Of a DNA stretch of 64,000 nucleotides, positions 35,352 to 44,006 are shown piece by piece. The first letter of the stretch is position 1, and each line of letters starts with the position of its first letter. Source of the DNA: Alphaproteobacteria bacterium. Its GTDB lineage: Bacteria; Pseudomonadota; Alphaproteobacteria; Caulobacterales; Aquidulcibacteraceae. The stretch lies in NCBI GenBank assembly GCA_016124655.1, contig WGNI01000003.1:1-64000 (forward strand), written 5' to 3'. A program made the translations under genes and the position numbers. The notes under the pieces are model-generated. The model saw nothing but the letters and a program-made list of their open reading frames with translations, was not told the DNA's origin and ran no database searches.

Positions 35352-36113
35352 TTAGTATTGGACGCGCTTGGTGACGCCGCCGTCGACGACGACATTCGTG
35401 CCCGTCATGAACTTGCACGCCGGAGACGCGACAAAAGCGATCGTGCGCGCCACTTCTTCCGCGTTGCCAAGCCGGCCCATGGGCACCGATTTCAACGTCG
35501 ACTCATAAACCGCCGCCATGTTCGCCTTGATGAACGCCCACGGGCCGTCATCGACATAGATCGGTCCCGGAGAAATCGTGTTCACGCGAATGCCTTTCGG
35601 CGCCAGCGCTTGGCTCATGGACGCCGCGTACGCGATCACGGCCGCCTTCATGGCGTTGTAGGCCTGCGGACCAAAGAAATCCTCCAGCGCCGCGGTGGAC
35701 GAGATCGCCACGATCGAGCCGTTCGACGACTTTTCCAGATGCGGCAGCGCCGCCTCAATGCCCCGCGCGGTGGCCAGGAGATCGAGATTGAACGTGTTGC
35801 GCCACGTGTCTTCGTTGGCGGGCCCGCCGCCCGCGGACGAGAAACAAATGAAGATGTCGCATCCGCCCAATTGCTCGGCGGCTTGCCCCACCCAGGCCTT
35901 GTAGGCGCCGGCGTCGCCGATATCGACGGCGCCGCCAATCGCGCGCGCGCCCTTGCCGTTCAATTCATTGACGACCTTATCGACGCCTTCCTGGCCGCGC
36001 GCGCAGATCGCCACGTCGCAGCCCTCCGAAACCAGCGCGCGGGCGGTCGCGCGCCCGATGCCGCGGCTCGCGCCCGCCAAAACCGCCTTCATGCCCTTAA
36101 GACCGAGATCCAT
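35352..36113 (-). CDS. SDR-family oxidoreductase
   Basis: 253 residues from the ATG at 36113: cofactor motif AGASRGIGRAT, catalytic Ser in ISSTAALEDFFG and the YNAMK active-site motif, ending TGTNVVVDGGVTKRVQY. It is the first gene of a three-gene minus-strand operon (SDR, ThuA-like, GST), divergent from the acyl-CoA dehydrogenase, with operator copy C between. Confidence 0.9.
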   Translation of the reverse strand: MDLGLKGMKAVLAGASRGIGRATARALVSEGCDVAICARGQEGVDKVVNELNGKGARAIGGAVDIGDAGAYKAWVGQAAEQLGGCDIFICFSSAGGGPANEDTWRNTFNLDLLATARGIEAALPHLEKSSNGSIVAISSTAALEDFFGPQAYNAMKAAVIAYAASMSQALAPKGIRVNTISPGPIYVDDGPWAFIKANMAAVYESTLKSVPMGRLGNAEEVARTIAFVASPACKFMTGTNVVVDGGVTKRVQY

Positions 36114-36147
36114 GCGGACGCCTCCCTTGTTGTTCACACCCGACAAA

Positions 36148-36165
36148 AACCGGATAGATTGTTTT
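36148..36165 (+). promoter_or_regulatory. Putative regulon operator, copy C (divergent)
   Basis: AACCGGATAGATTGTTTT is the weakest copy. It keeps C3, G6, G10, T13, G14 and the four T residues of the shared pattern, flanked by A-rich sequence on the left. It lies in front of the acyl-CoA dehydrogenase-TetR operon, so it may be the autoregulatory site. The assignment depends on the other four copies. Confidence 0.4.
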
Positions 36166-36184
36166 TTCTTCGACGGACTATACC
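36156..36184 (+). promoter_or_regulatory. Possible promoter of the acyl-CoA dehydrogenase-TetR operon
   Basis: TATACC at 36179-36184 makes a fair -10 box; 17 bases upstream is AGATTG, a poor -35. The -35 region lies inside operator copy C, so repressor binding would block it. Confidence 0.35.
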
Positions 36185-36243
36185 ATTGCCTCTCCGCCGC
36201 GCCAGGGCGCGGCTTAGAAAAATCGCCACGCAGGGAGATTGCG

Positions 36244-37443
36244 TTGGACATGCATCTCAGCCCCGAGGACGAAGCGTTCCGCGCCGAGGTCCGGGCCTTT
36301 CTCGCCGAGAAGCTGACCCCCGACATGCGCGAGGAGGCAGCCCGCTCCGCCGGCGTCTGGGCCGAAGGCCCGCTGGTGCGGCGTTGGCACAAGATCCTTT
36401 ACGAGAAAGGCTGGATCGCGCCGAGCTGGCCCGCGGAATACGGCGGCTGCGGTTGGGGGGTCGTCCAGAAATACATCTGGGACAGCGAATGCGCCGCGGT
36501 CGGGACGCCCTCGCTGCCGGCCATGGGATTGCAGATGTGCGGTCCTGTCATCATGCGCTACGGCACGCCGGCCCAGAAGGAATTCTTCCTGCCCCGCATG
36601 CTCTCTGGCGAACACTATTGGTGCCAGGGCTATTCCGAGCCTGGCGCAGGCTCCGACCTCGCGGCGCTGCAGACCCGCGCCGTGCGCGACGGCGATCACT
36701 ATGTGCTCGACGGGTCCAAGATCTGGACCACGCACGCACACTACGCGAACTGGATTTTCGTGCTGGCGCGCACGCATGTGGACACCAAGCCGCAGAAGGG
36801 GATTTCATTCTTCCTCGTCGACATGGCCACGACCGGCCTGACCGTGCGGCCCATCCTGTCCACGTCCGGCGATCACGAGGTGAACCAGGTCTTTTTCGAC
36901 GGCGTCCGCATCCCCGCGGACAATCTCGTGGGACCCGAAAACGAAGGCTGGACGGTCGCGAAATATTTGCTCGAATTTGAGCGCGGATCAGGCTTCGCGC
37001 CGCGCCTCGGCGCGATGATTGCGAAGGTGCGCCGCCTTGCGCAGGATGAGCCCCAGGACGGCGAACGCCTCATCGACGATCCTGACTTTCGCGCCAAGCT
37101 GGCTTCTGTCGAGGCGCAAGCGGCCGCCATCGCCGCGACGGAGCGCCGCCTGATCTCCGCGCTCTCGACCGGCGCCAATCCGGGCCCGGCCTCATCGTCC
37201 ATGCTGAAGCTCAGCGGCACCGAGATCATGCAGAGCGCCACCGAACTGGCGTTGGAGGCGATCGGCGCCTACGCGGCGCCCGATTTTACGGCGGCCCGCC
37301 TCGGAAAGGTCAATTGGGCCCCTGGCCCCGATCATGCTATCCCTGTGACTGCGCGCTACCTTAACAACCGCGCGTCGACGATATACGGGGGATCGAGCGA
37401 GGTGCAGCGCAACATCCTCGCGAAGGTGGTCTTGGGGCTTTAA
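36244..37443 (+). CDS. Acyl-CoA dehydrogenase family protein
   Basis: 399 residues with the N-terminal helical, middle beta and C-terminal helical domains of acyl-CoA dehydrogenases (GYSEPGAGSDLAALQTRA; VFFDGVRIPADNLVG; IYGGSSEVQRNILAKVVLGL). The start at TTG 36244 has AGGGAG 6 bases upstream; the next ATG, at 36250, is too far from it. This subgroup often works on large or branched acyl-CoAs. It is followed after 3 bases by the TetR gene. Confidence 0.9.
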   Translation: MDMHLSPEDEAFRAEVRAFLAEKLTPDMREEAARSAGVWAEGPLVRRWHKILYEKGWIAPSWPAEYGGCGWGVVQKYIWDSECAAVGTPSLPAMGLQMCGPVIMRYGTPAQKEFFLPRMLSGEHYWCQGYSEPGAGSDLAALQTRAVRDGDHYVLDGSKIWTTHAHYANWIFVLARTHVDTKPQKGISFFLVDMATTGLTVRPILSTSGDHEVNQVFFDGVRIPADNLVGPENEGWTVAKYLLEFERGSGFAPRLGAMIAKVRRLAQDEPQDGERLIDDPDFRAKLASVEAQAAAIAATERRLISALSTGANPGPASSSMLKLSGTEIMQSATELALEAIGAYAAPDFTAARLGKVNWAPGPDHAIPVTARYLNNRASTIYGGSSEVQRNILAKVVLGL

Positions 37444-37446
37444 CCA

Positions 37447-38145
37447 ATGGCGAGCGAGGCGTCACTGCTGGAGACTGAGGCGCGTTTGAGCCTGTTCGAG
37501 CCCGCCGGCATGGCCGGCGACGAAGACGGCTGGCAGAAGCGCAAGAGCGCCCAAACGCGCATCACCGTGCTGGATGCCGCGGTGCGTTGCCTCGCGGAAT
37601 TCGGCTATGCCCGCACAACGACGCAATTGATTGCCCAGACCGCCAATATTTCGCGCGGCGCGATGCTGCACCACTACGCCACCAAACAGGAACTGATCGA
37701 AAGTGTCATCGACTACACGTTTTACAAACGCATGGAGCGGCTCTCGCGGGAAATCCGCAAGCTCTCCGAACACGAACGCATCGTCGATCAGGCCGGCATC
37801 GAAATTTTCTGGACTGGCCTTTTGACCTCCGAATATGAGGCCTACCTCGAGCTTTCGATCGCCGCGCGCACCGATGACGAATTGCGCGCCATATTCGAGC
37901 CGAAGGCCAAGAAGTTCGACGTCATCTGGTGCGAAGAGATCGCCTCCATCTTCCCGGAATGGGACGACAAACGCGAGAAGCTCCAATTGGCGATCGACTT
38001 CTGCATCGCGGCGATGGAAGGCCTGCTTCTGAATCGCGCGGTTTGGGAGCCGCGCGAGCGTCGCCAGGCGATGCGCAAGCTCGTTTCTCTCGCGATCCTG
38101 GAAGTGCGCGACGGCGATCTCGGAGACCGCGCGCTCGCGCGCTAA
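37447..38145 (+). CDS. TetR-family transcriptional regulator
   Basis: 232 residues with an N-terminal helix-turn-helix (about 35-80; ARTTTQLIAQTANISRGAMLHHY) and a ligand-binding helical C-terminal domain. The gene is co-transcribed with the acyl-CoA dehydrogenase and is the only transcriptional regulator recognised in the 17-46 kb catabolic region. I infer that it binds the repeated operator motif in the five divergent promoters and responds to a pathway metabolite, possibly an acyl-CoA. Its stop overlaps the convergent E2-hydrolase gene by a few bases. Confidence 0.88.
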   Translation: MASEASLLETEARLSLFEPAGMAGDEDGWQKRKSAQTRITVLDAAVRCLAEFGYARTTTQLIAQTANISRGAMLHHYATKQELIESVIDYTFYKRMERLSREIRKLSEHERIVDQAGIEIFWTGLLTSEYEAYLELSIAARTDDELRAIFEPKAKKFDVIWCEEIASIFPEWDDKREKLQLAIDFCIAAMEGLLLNRAVWEPRERRQAMRKLVSLAILEVRDGDLGDRALAR

Positions 38146-39269
38146 GCGTTTGCGCCGATATGCGCCTTGAGCGCGGCGTTGAACGCATCAGCCTTTTCGA
38201 TCTGAGGCATATGGCCCGCGCCGTCGATCCGCACCCGCGTCGCTGACGCCGGCAGCGCCGCCTTGTCCGGCGCGCTCACGACTTGATCGCGATCGCCCCA
38301 CACCGCCAGAAGCGGCGCCTTCACGCCGCCGACAGCGCCCGCCAATTCGGCCAGCGCAGGCGTTTCAAACATCATGCGCCGCAAGGCTCCCAGCGCATCC
38401 TCTACGCCATCGATGCGTTTGGACCGCGCCAGATTTTCCGCCAGCTCCTTGGTCGCGAAGGCCGGATCGGCGAACAAGCGCTCGGCGACCTTTTGCATGT
38501 CGCGCGCGCGGGACGCCGCGATGAAGCCGTCGACATACTCTTTACTCACGAACGAGCCCGGCAGACCGGCGCTGCACACCAGCGTCAGCGACGCCGCGCG
38601 GTCCGGCGCAGCAAGCGCAGAGGCGAGCGCCACCGCCCCGCCCATCGAATGGCCGACAAGATGCGCGCGCGACACGCCGAGCGCATCAAGCGCGGCGAGA
38701 ACGGTCTTCGCGAGCGCCGCGGGCGCGGGATCGGCGATGGTTTTCTCGGACTTGCCGTGGCCGGGCAGGTCGAGCGCGTAAACCGGCCGCTCGCCGGCGA
38801 ACGCCCCCATGGCGAGCGTCCAGTTTTCCGTGTCTCCGCCGAACCCATGGATGAACACGATGGGCGTGGCGTCCTGGCCTTCGCCGGCAAACGCCGCGTT
38901 GATGCGAACGCCTCCGGCGTCGACCTCCCGAGTCTGCAGGCCGCCCTCGCCGCCGTCTGCATCTTCGACGACGAAATTCGCATTGAAGTCCGCAATGAAC
39001 GCGTCGATGTCGCTGTCGGCAACGCTGTCTTCGGCCATCACGGCCATCAGCGCGCCCACCGGGAGCGTATCGTCGAGCTGCGCCACAATCCGGCGCAGCA
39101 CGCCGTCCTGCGTCGCCTCGCCCACATTGGTGATCTTACTGGTTTCGACTTCAAACAACTCTTCGCCGGCCGTGACGGCGTCGCCTTCCTGCTTGAGCCA
39201 GCCGGTGACTTTCCCCTCCACCATAGAGAGGCCCCATTTCGGCATTTTCACCGGCGTAATCGACGCCAT
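38142..39269 (-). CDS. Lipoyl domain-alpha/beta hydrolase fusion (AcoC-like E2)
   Basis: 375 residues. An N-terminal lipoyl domain (about 1-80) has the lipoylatable Lys45 in EVETSKITN. A linker leads to an alpha/beta hydrolase domain (about 110-375) with PIVFIHGFGG, the nucleophile motif GHSMGG and the terminal His in GAGHMPQIEK. This arrangement matches the E2 of acetoin dehydrogenase and not the ordinary E2, which has a subunit-binding domain and a chloramphenicol-acetyltransferase-like core. It probably partners the E1 genes at 22626-24637. The start at 39269 is preferred over an upstream in-frame start at 39431, which runs through the promoter region. Confidence 0.88.
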   Translation of the reverse strand: MASITPVKMPKWGLSMVEGKVTGWLKQEGDAVTAGEELFEVETSKITNVGEATQDGVLRRIVAQLDDTLPVGALMAVMAEDSVADSDIDAFIADFNANFVVEDADGGEGGLQTREVDAGGVRINAAFAGEGQDATPIVFIHGFGGDTENWTLAMGAFAGERPVYALDLPGHGKSEKTIADPAPAALAKTVLAALDALGVSRAHLVGHSMGGAVALASALAAPDRAASLTLVCSAGLPGSFVSKEYVDGFIAASRARDMQKVAERLFADPAFATKELAENLARSKRIDGVEDALGALRRMMFETPALAELAGAVGGVKAPLLAVWGDRDQVVSAPDKAALPASATRVRIDGAGHMPQIEKADAFNAALKAHIGANA

Positions 39270-39320
39270 CCTGTGCTCCCTGGCCGCAGTTTCCGCCCGC
39301 TGGCGTTGAACCGCTTGACC

Positions 39321-39349
39321 TGATAAGACCGACGTTAGAAAAAAAACAA
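39321..39349 (-). promoter_or_regulatory. Promoter of the AcoC-like gene
   Basis: On the minus strand TTGTTT (39349-39344) and TTATCA (39326-39321) are separated by exactly 17 bases. The start codon is at 39269, giving a short leader. The -35 box overlaps operator copy D. Confidence 0.5.
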
Positions 39350-39362
39350 GCCTGAATGTTTT
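39345..39362 (+). promoter_or_regulatory. Putative regulon operator, copy D
   Basis: AACAAGCCTGAATGTTTT lies between the AcoC-like gene and the second Rieske operon. CAAGC and an imperfect GAATG arm sit between an A run and a T run. The copy overlaps the -35 box of the AcoC-like gene. Confidence 0.55.
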
Positions 39363-39396
39363 TTGCGGCCGGGCCACGGCCGAAGGGAGCGAAGCC

Positions 39397-40797
39397 ATGG
39401 ATGGAGCGGGCGTTGTCGGACAAGCGCGCAAGGGCGTGGAGCGCAGCCCAGGCCTGACCTATCAGGAAATCCTGGACATGGACACGCGGCCGGTGCCGGA
39501 TGTCCTGCGCGAACAGGTCGTGCCGGATCTCGGCACAGCGCCGGTGCCGATCTCGCGCTACACCGATCCCGCATTCTTCCGGGAGGAAATCTCGAAAATC
39601 TGGATGCGCGTGTGGCAGAACGCGTGCCGCGAAGAGGACATCCCCAATCCAGGCGACTTCCAGATTTACGATGTCGTCGGCAAGTCGCTTCTGATCGTCC
39701 GCCAGAAAGACGGCTCGATCAAAGCCTTCGCCAATTCCTGTTTGCACCGCGGCCGCAAGCTCGCGACGTCCGGCGGCTGCAAGGAAAAGTTCCGCTGCAT
39801 GTACCACGGCTGGACCTGGAACAATGACGGCTCGTTCTACGAAAACCCGATGCCTTGGGATTTCCCGCAGGCGCCGCCGGAAACCTTGAGCCTGCCGGAA
39901 GCGAAAGTCGGCACCTGGGGCGGCTTCGTGTTCGTGAATTTCGATCCTGACGCGCCAAGCCTGGAAAGCGTGCTTGATCCGCTGCCGCGCCACTTTGAGC
40001 GCTGGCGGTTGGAAGATTGCGTGAAGACGCTGCACGTCGCCAAGGTCATTCCGGCGAACTGGAAGGCCGTCAGCGAAGCCTTCATGGAATCGCACCACAG
40101 CATCACCACGCACCCGCAAATCCTGCCGTATCTGGCGGACGAGAATTCGCAATACGACATTCTCTCCGATCACATCACGCGCCACATCTCCGCCAGCGGC
40201 GTGCCGAGCCCGTTTGTGGACGCATCCAAGATCACGCCCGACGACATCATCGAGGCGATGTTCGGCACCTCTGGCCGGACCGACGCCGGGCCAAACGCCG
40301 GCGCCATGAAAGTGCCCAACAACACCACGGCGCGCGCGTTTGCCGCTGACGTGTTCCGTCAAACGCTTAGCGCCGAGGACGGCCACGACTACTCCGACAA
40401 GTCCGACGCGGAGATGCTCGATCCGATCCTCTACAACGTGTTTCCGAACATGAGTTTCTGGGCCGGCTTCGCGCCGAACCTGATCTATCGCTGGCGCCCG
40501 GTTGGGCTGTCGCATGAACACACCTTGATGGAAGTCATGCGCCTGCGCCGCGCGCCGAAGAATGGCCCGCGCCCACCGCCCGTGCCGATGCACTTCTTGA
40601 GCGATTCCGAGAGCTGGCGCGATGCGCCGGAAATGGGCGGTTTGAGCGATATCTTTGAGCAGGACATGGCCAATCTGCCCTACGTGCAGGAAGGCATGAA
40701 CGCGTCGCTCAGCGGCGTGCTGCATTTCGGGCGCTATTCGGAAATGCGCATTCGCCAGCATCACGTGATGCTCGAACGCTACATGAGCCGCGACTAA
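39397..40797 (+). CDS. Rieske non-heme iron oxygenase, alpha subunit (second)
   Basis: 466 residues. The Rieske cluster ligands are in SCLHRGRK (about residue 114) and CMYHGW, and the mononuclear iron site is in EAFMESHHSITTHPQ (about residue 230), with a downstream Asp expected. It is longer than and only distantly similar to the Rieske alpha subunit at 21415-22629. Start ATG at 39397. It begins a three-gene operon with a SnoaL-like and an ABM-domain gene. No reductase or ferredoxin is adjacent. Confidence 0.93.
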   Translation: MDGAGVVGQARKGVERSPGLTYQEILDMDTRPVPDVLREQVVPDLGTAPVPISRYTDPAFFREEISKIWMRVWQNACREEDIPNPGDFQIYDVVGKSLLIVRQKDGSIKAFANSCLHRGRKLATSGGCKEKFRCMYHGWTWNNDGSFYENPMPWDFPQAPPETLSLPEAKVGTWGGFVFVNFDPDAPSLESVLDPLPRHFERWRLEDCVKTLHVAKVIPANWKAVSEAFMESHHSITTHPQILPYLADENSQYDILSDHITRHISASGVPSPFVDASKITPDDIIEAMFGTSGRTDAGPNAGAMKVPNNTTARAFAADVFRQTLSAEDGHDYSDKSDAEMLDPILYNVFPNMSFWAGFAPNLIYRWRPVGLSHEHTLMEVMRLRRAPKNGPRPPPVPMHFLSDSESWRDAPEMGGLSDIFEQDMANLPYVQEGMNASLSGVLHFGRYSEMRIRQHHVMLERYMSRD

Positions 40798-40801
40798 GAC
40801 G

Positions 40802-41212
40802 ATGGCTTTCACTGGCGCGCTTGAAGACCGCATCGCGCTGCGGGAGCTGTTAGACGCTTATTCCGACGCAGTCTGTCGCGGCGACGCGAACGACTGGGCA
40901 GCGACTTGGGCCGATGACGCCGTCTGGGACCTGAACGGCCAGCAGGTGCATGGCAAGGACGCGATCGTCACGCTGTGGAAGCAGGCGATGGGCGCATTCG
41001 ACGCTGTCGCCTTCTTCACCGAAGCGGCGTCGTTCACGGTAGAAGGCGACCGTGCAAGCGGCCGCGCCTTCACCATGGAGACGTTGAAAATCAAAGGCGG
41101 CGGTCTGCGGCGTGTGAATGGCGCGTACGCAGATACGTTTGTGAAGCGCGGCGGGCGTTGGCTCTTCGCCTCCCGCCGATTCAGCGTTCTCATCGACGAC
41201 GCCGGCGCATAA
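40802..41212 (+). CDS. SnoaL/NTF2-like protein
   Basis: 136 residues with the NTF2-like fold (ALRELLDAYSDAVCRGDANDW; ATWADDAVWDLNG; FVKRGGRWLFASRRF). Related proteins serve as small subunits of ring-hydroxylating dioxygenases, dehydratases or isomerases. The 4-base spacing to the Rieske alpha subunit suggests a small-subunit-like or downstream role, but the sequence does not show which. Confidence 0.72.
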   Translation: MAFTGALEDRIALRELLDAYSDAVCRGDANDWAATWADDAVWDLNGQQVHGKDAIVTLWKQAMGAFDAVAFFTEAASFTVEGDRASGRAFTMETLKIKGGGLRRVNGAYADTFVKRGGRWLFASRRFSVLIDDAGA

Positions 41213-41223
41213 GGGAGCGGGGC

Positions 41224-41571
41224 ATGACTATCGTTGTAGCAGGCGTTGTCGATGTTGATCCTGGGCGGCGCGATGATGCGCTGCGCGGCGCCAAGCCATG
41301 GGTCGATGGCGCGCTCAGCCAGCGCGGCTGCGTGCGCTATTCGTGGACGGCGGATCTCAACCTGCCCGGCCGCATCGACGTGTTCGAAGAATGGACCGAT
41401 CAAGAGGCGTTCGCCGCACACCTGGCCGGCCCGCAATATCGCGGCATGCTCGGGCACATGCAGGGCTTTGAGATCAAGAACGCGGTGACCAAGAAGTATC
41501 GCGTCGACCTGACCGAGCCGGTCTATGACCCTACGGGCGTGCCGCGTGCGGATTTCTTCACGGCGAAATAG
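41224..41571 (+). CDS. ABM-domain (antibiotic biosynthesis monooxygenase-like) protein
   Basis: 115 residues of the dimeric ferredoxin-like ABM group (VVDVDPGRRDDALRG; CVRYSWTADLNLPGRIDVFEEW). Such proteins include cofactor-free monooxygenases and quinone/heme-related enzymes. It is last in the Rieske operon. Its stop codon lies in a perfect hairpin shared with the convergent SDR gene. Confidence 0.75.
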   Translation: MTIVVAGVVDVDPGRRDDALRGAKPWVDGALSQRGCVRYSWTADLNLPGRIDVFEEWTDQEAFAAHLAGPQYRGMLGHMQGFEIKNAVTKKYRVDLTEPVYDPTGVPRADFFTAK

Positions 41572-41589
41572 GCGCGCGCGAGCGCGCCT
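41570..41589. terminator. Hairpin between convergent genes
   Basis: AGGCGCGC and GCGCGCCT form a perfect 8-bp stem with a 4-base loop across the two convergent stop codons (41571 and 41589). It probably serves both directions; there is no T run. Confidence 0.5.
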
Positions 41590-42389
41590 CAGCCGTGCCG
41601 CGCATTTTGCATCGCATTGATCACGGACGCTTGGATTTCCTCGCGCGTAGGATTGCGGCGCAGCGTCAAACCGCCGTTCACCTGCAAATTCTGCCCCGTC
41701 ATGAAGCACTCGTCGCTGGCGAGAAACACCGCGGCTGCAGCGATGTCTTCTGACGTGCCGATGCGACCCAAAGGGTAGGCTGAGGTGAAGGCGTCAAACA
41801 CGCCTGGCGTCGCCTTCGCCTGCGCCACCATCGGCGTATCGGTCAGGCCCGGAGAAATCGAGTTCGCGCGGATGCCGCGTTCGCCGAATTCATGCGCCAC
41901 GCACCGGATGACGTGATCGATGCCAGCCTTCGTGCCCATATAGGCCGCGTGATCGTTCAACATGATCGTGGCGGTGGCGGAGCTGATCTGGATGATCGAG
42001 CCGCCCTGCTCCATGACGCCGATCATGGCCTGGAAGAAGAGAAACGGCCCGACGAATTGCAGGTCCGTCATGCGGCGAAGTTCGTCTTCGGTGGTCTCGA
42101 CGAACGGCTTCACGAAACCCCAGCCGGTCGCATTCACGCCGATCTGCACATTCGGCAGAACGCGCTTCGCTTCCTGCGCCAACGCGAACACATCGTCATG
42201 CTTGGTGATGTCGCACGCCACGTAGTGCCCGCCGATTTCGGCGGCGAAACGCTTCAACTCGTCCTCATGCCGGCCCGCGACCAGGACCTTCGCGCCCTCC
42301 TGCGCGAAGCGCCGCGCGATGACCTGGCCCATATTGCCCTGGCCCGCGGCGCCGAGGATGACTGCGCCTTTGTTGTCCAGTTTTCCCAT
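41589..42389 (-). CDS. SDR-family oxidoreductase
   Basis: 266 residues with a slightly altered cofactor loop LGAAGQGNMGQVIARRF instead of the usual TGxxxGIG, catalytic Ser in ISSATATIML and YMGTK. It is the last gene of the DUF35-thiolase-SDR operon; its start overlaps the thiolase stop by 1 base. It probably acts on a beta-hydroxy intermediate or a ring alcohol. Confidence 0.88.
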   Translation of the reverse strand: MGKLDNKGAVILGAAGQGNMGQVIARRFAQEGAKVLVAGRHEDELKRFAAEIGGHYVACDITKHDDVFALAQEAKRVLPNVQIGVNATGWGFVKPFVETTEDELRRMTDLQFVGPFLFFQAMIGVMEQGGSIIQISSATATIMLNDHAAYMGTKAGIDHVIRCVAHEFGERGIRANSISPGLTDTPMVAQAKATPGVFDAFTSAYPLGRIGTSEDIAAAAVFLASDECFMTGQNLQVNGGLTLRRNPTREEIQASVINAMQNARHG

Positions 42390-43534
42390 CAGGTCCGTCC
42401 AAGAATCGCGACGGCCGACAATCCGGGCGCGCCATAGACTTGGCTATATGCGATTCTCGCGTCCTCCACCTGCCGGGCGCCGGCGGCGCCGCGCAGTTGG
42501 ACCACATTCTCATACACCTGACGCAAGCCGGAAGCCGCCACCGGCTCTCCGCATGCGATGCAGCCGCCATCGGTGTTCACAGGCAGCTTGCCGCCAAGCC
42601 TGGTCTCGCCATCGCGGATCATGCGCTCCTGATCGCCATCTTTGCAGAAGCCGTTTTCCGCCATGTGCATGACTTCCGCGCCGCTTTCGGTGTCCTGCAA
42701 CTGGGCGACGTCGATGTCTTCAGGGCCGACGCCCGCCATGGCGAACGCCGCCTCTGCGGCAAGCTCGGTCGGCGCGCGACCGCGTTCAACCCGCAGCGAC
42801 GGCGCGAAGACTTCAAACGACCCTTCAGGACGCGTGCGGACCGCCGCGCTCATGATCTTCACATCCGCCCTGCCCAGTTCCCGAGCCTTCTTTTCGGAAG
42901 CCAGGATCAAAGCGACGCCGCCTTCTGATGGGCTGCAGAACATGTACTTGGTCAGCGGATCGTTGATCGTTTCCGATTGCAGGATCGTCTCCAGGTCCAC
43001 AGGCGTGCGCCGCCACGCATGCGGCGCAAGCGAGGCGTTCGCGAAGGCCTTTTCCGCCACCATCGCCAGCGTCCGCGCGCTGATGCCGTGCAATTGCATG
43101 TAGCGCTGAATTTTCATGCCGAAGAATTGCGTCGTCAGCATCATCCCGGTCTCGCCGTACCACGTCGGCAGGCCCCAATGTTCAGGCTGCGCGTTGAAGG
43201 CGCCGCGGGGATGTTTATCGAAGCCGACCGCGACGCCGACGTCGAACTCGCCCGACTTGATCGCCCAATACGCGGACAACATCGCCGATCCGCCGGTGGC
43301 GCAGCCGTTGGCGACATTGATGAATTGCACGCCGCTCAGCCCCAGCCGGGGGAGGAGAGCGTCCGCGCTGCCAGAGGCGGACGAGCCTCCGAACGCGAAT
43401 TGCATGTCATCCCAGACGAGGCCGCTGTCTTCGAGCGCGGCGCGCACGGCAAGCTCGCCCTGGTCGAGACCGCTCAACGCATCATGGCGTCCGAACGCAT
43501 GGATCCCAGCCCCGATCACAAACACGTCGCTCAT
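42389..43534 (-). CDS. Thiolase-family protein (SCP-x/Ltp2-like)
   Basis: 381 residues, thiolase fold. The first active-site segment is NVANGCATGGSA with the catalytic Cys near residue 78. The last motif is CIACGEPVAASGLRQ, where the His of the usual GHP is Glu, as in non-classical lipid-transfer thiolases. Together with the adjacent DUF35 protein it resembles the thiolase/aldolase-DUF35 pairs of steroid and related side-chain degradation. It could cleave a beta-ketoacyl-CoA or work as a retro-aldolase; the sequence cannot decide. Confidence 0.88.
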   Translation of the reverse strand: MSDVFVIGAGIHAFGRHDALSGLDQGELAVRAALEDSGLVWDDMQFAFGGSSASGSADALLPRLGLSGVQFINVANGCATGGSAMLSAYWAIKSGEFDVGVAVGFDKHPRGAFNAQPEHWGLPTWYGETGMMLTTQFFGMKIQRYMQLHGISARTLAMVAEKAFANASLAPHAWRRTPVDLETILQSETINDPLTKYMFCSPSEGGVALILASEKKARELGRADVKIMSAAVRTRPEGSFEVFAPSLRVERGRAPTELAAEAAFAMAGVGPEDIDVAQLQDTESGAEVMHMAENGFCKDGDQERMIRDGETRLGGKLPVNTDGGCIACGEPVAASGLRQVYENVVQLRGAAGARQVEDARIAYSQVYGAPGLSAVAILGRT

Positions 43535-43546
43535 GGCGGCTCCTTC

Positions 43547-43954
43547 TCAAACCGGTTCGAAAGCGTAGGTCAAAAGGCCATCTGCGCTGTCGGCGGGCGC
43601 GACGACGTCGGTCGTCAATCGCATCGGCATGCCGATCTTGAGCGCTTGGAAATTGTCCGTCTTGATGCGGGTCTCGACGATGATCTGCCCCGGCAGCTCC
43701 ACATAGCCGACCGCGTAAGGCTTGAACTTCTTCGGATCGAGTTCGCCTTTGAACGGCGTTTTCGGCGGGAAGCGCTGCACCGTGAACGACCAGAGCGTTC
43801 CCTCGCTGGCGAGCGCTGTCTCTTCATAGCGCGCCGCGGCAGGCCCGGTCGGCATGGGGAACGCATAGGCCCCGCTGTCCTTCGCGCGGCCGCCGATCAG
43901 AACGGGCTTTTCGCCCTCCATCCGCATGGCGGACACGACGGTCTGAGACGGCAT
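43547..43954 (-). CDS. DUF35 OB-fold protein without zinc-ribbon cysteines
   Basis: 135 residues of the DUF35 family, which usually partners thiolase-like enzymes. The region that normally has two CxxC pairs reads LIGGRAKDSGAYAFP, with Ala and Ser in place of Cys, so the zinc ribbon is lost, while the OB-fold part (SFTVQRFPPK; FKPYAVGYVELPGQIIVETRI) is intact. It lies 12 bases before the thiolase and is divergent from the CoA ligase. The chosen ATG at 43954 gives a normal family N-terminus. Confidence 0.8.
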   Translation of the reverse strand: MPSQTVVSAMRMEGEKPVLIGGRAKDSGAYAFPMPTGPAAARYEETALASEGTLWSFTVQRFPPKTPFKGELDPKKFKPYAVGYVELPGQIIVETRIKTDNFQALKIGMPMRLTTDVVAPADSADGLLTYAFEPV

Positions 43955-44006
43955 GGTCAATCCTTTGGCGTGCGCTGGCGCGAAACAATCATCTATGCTG
44001 TAAACC

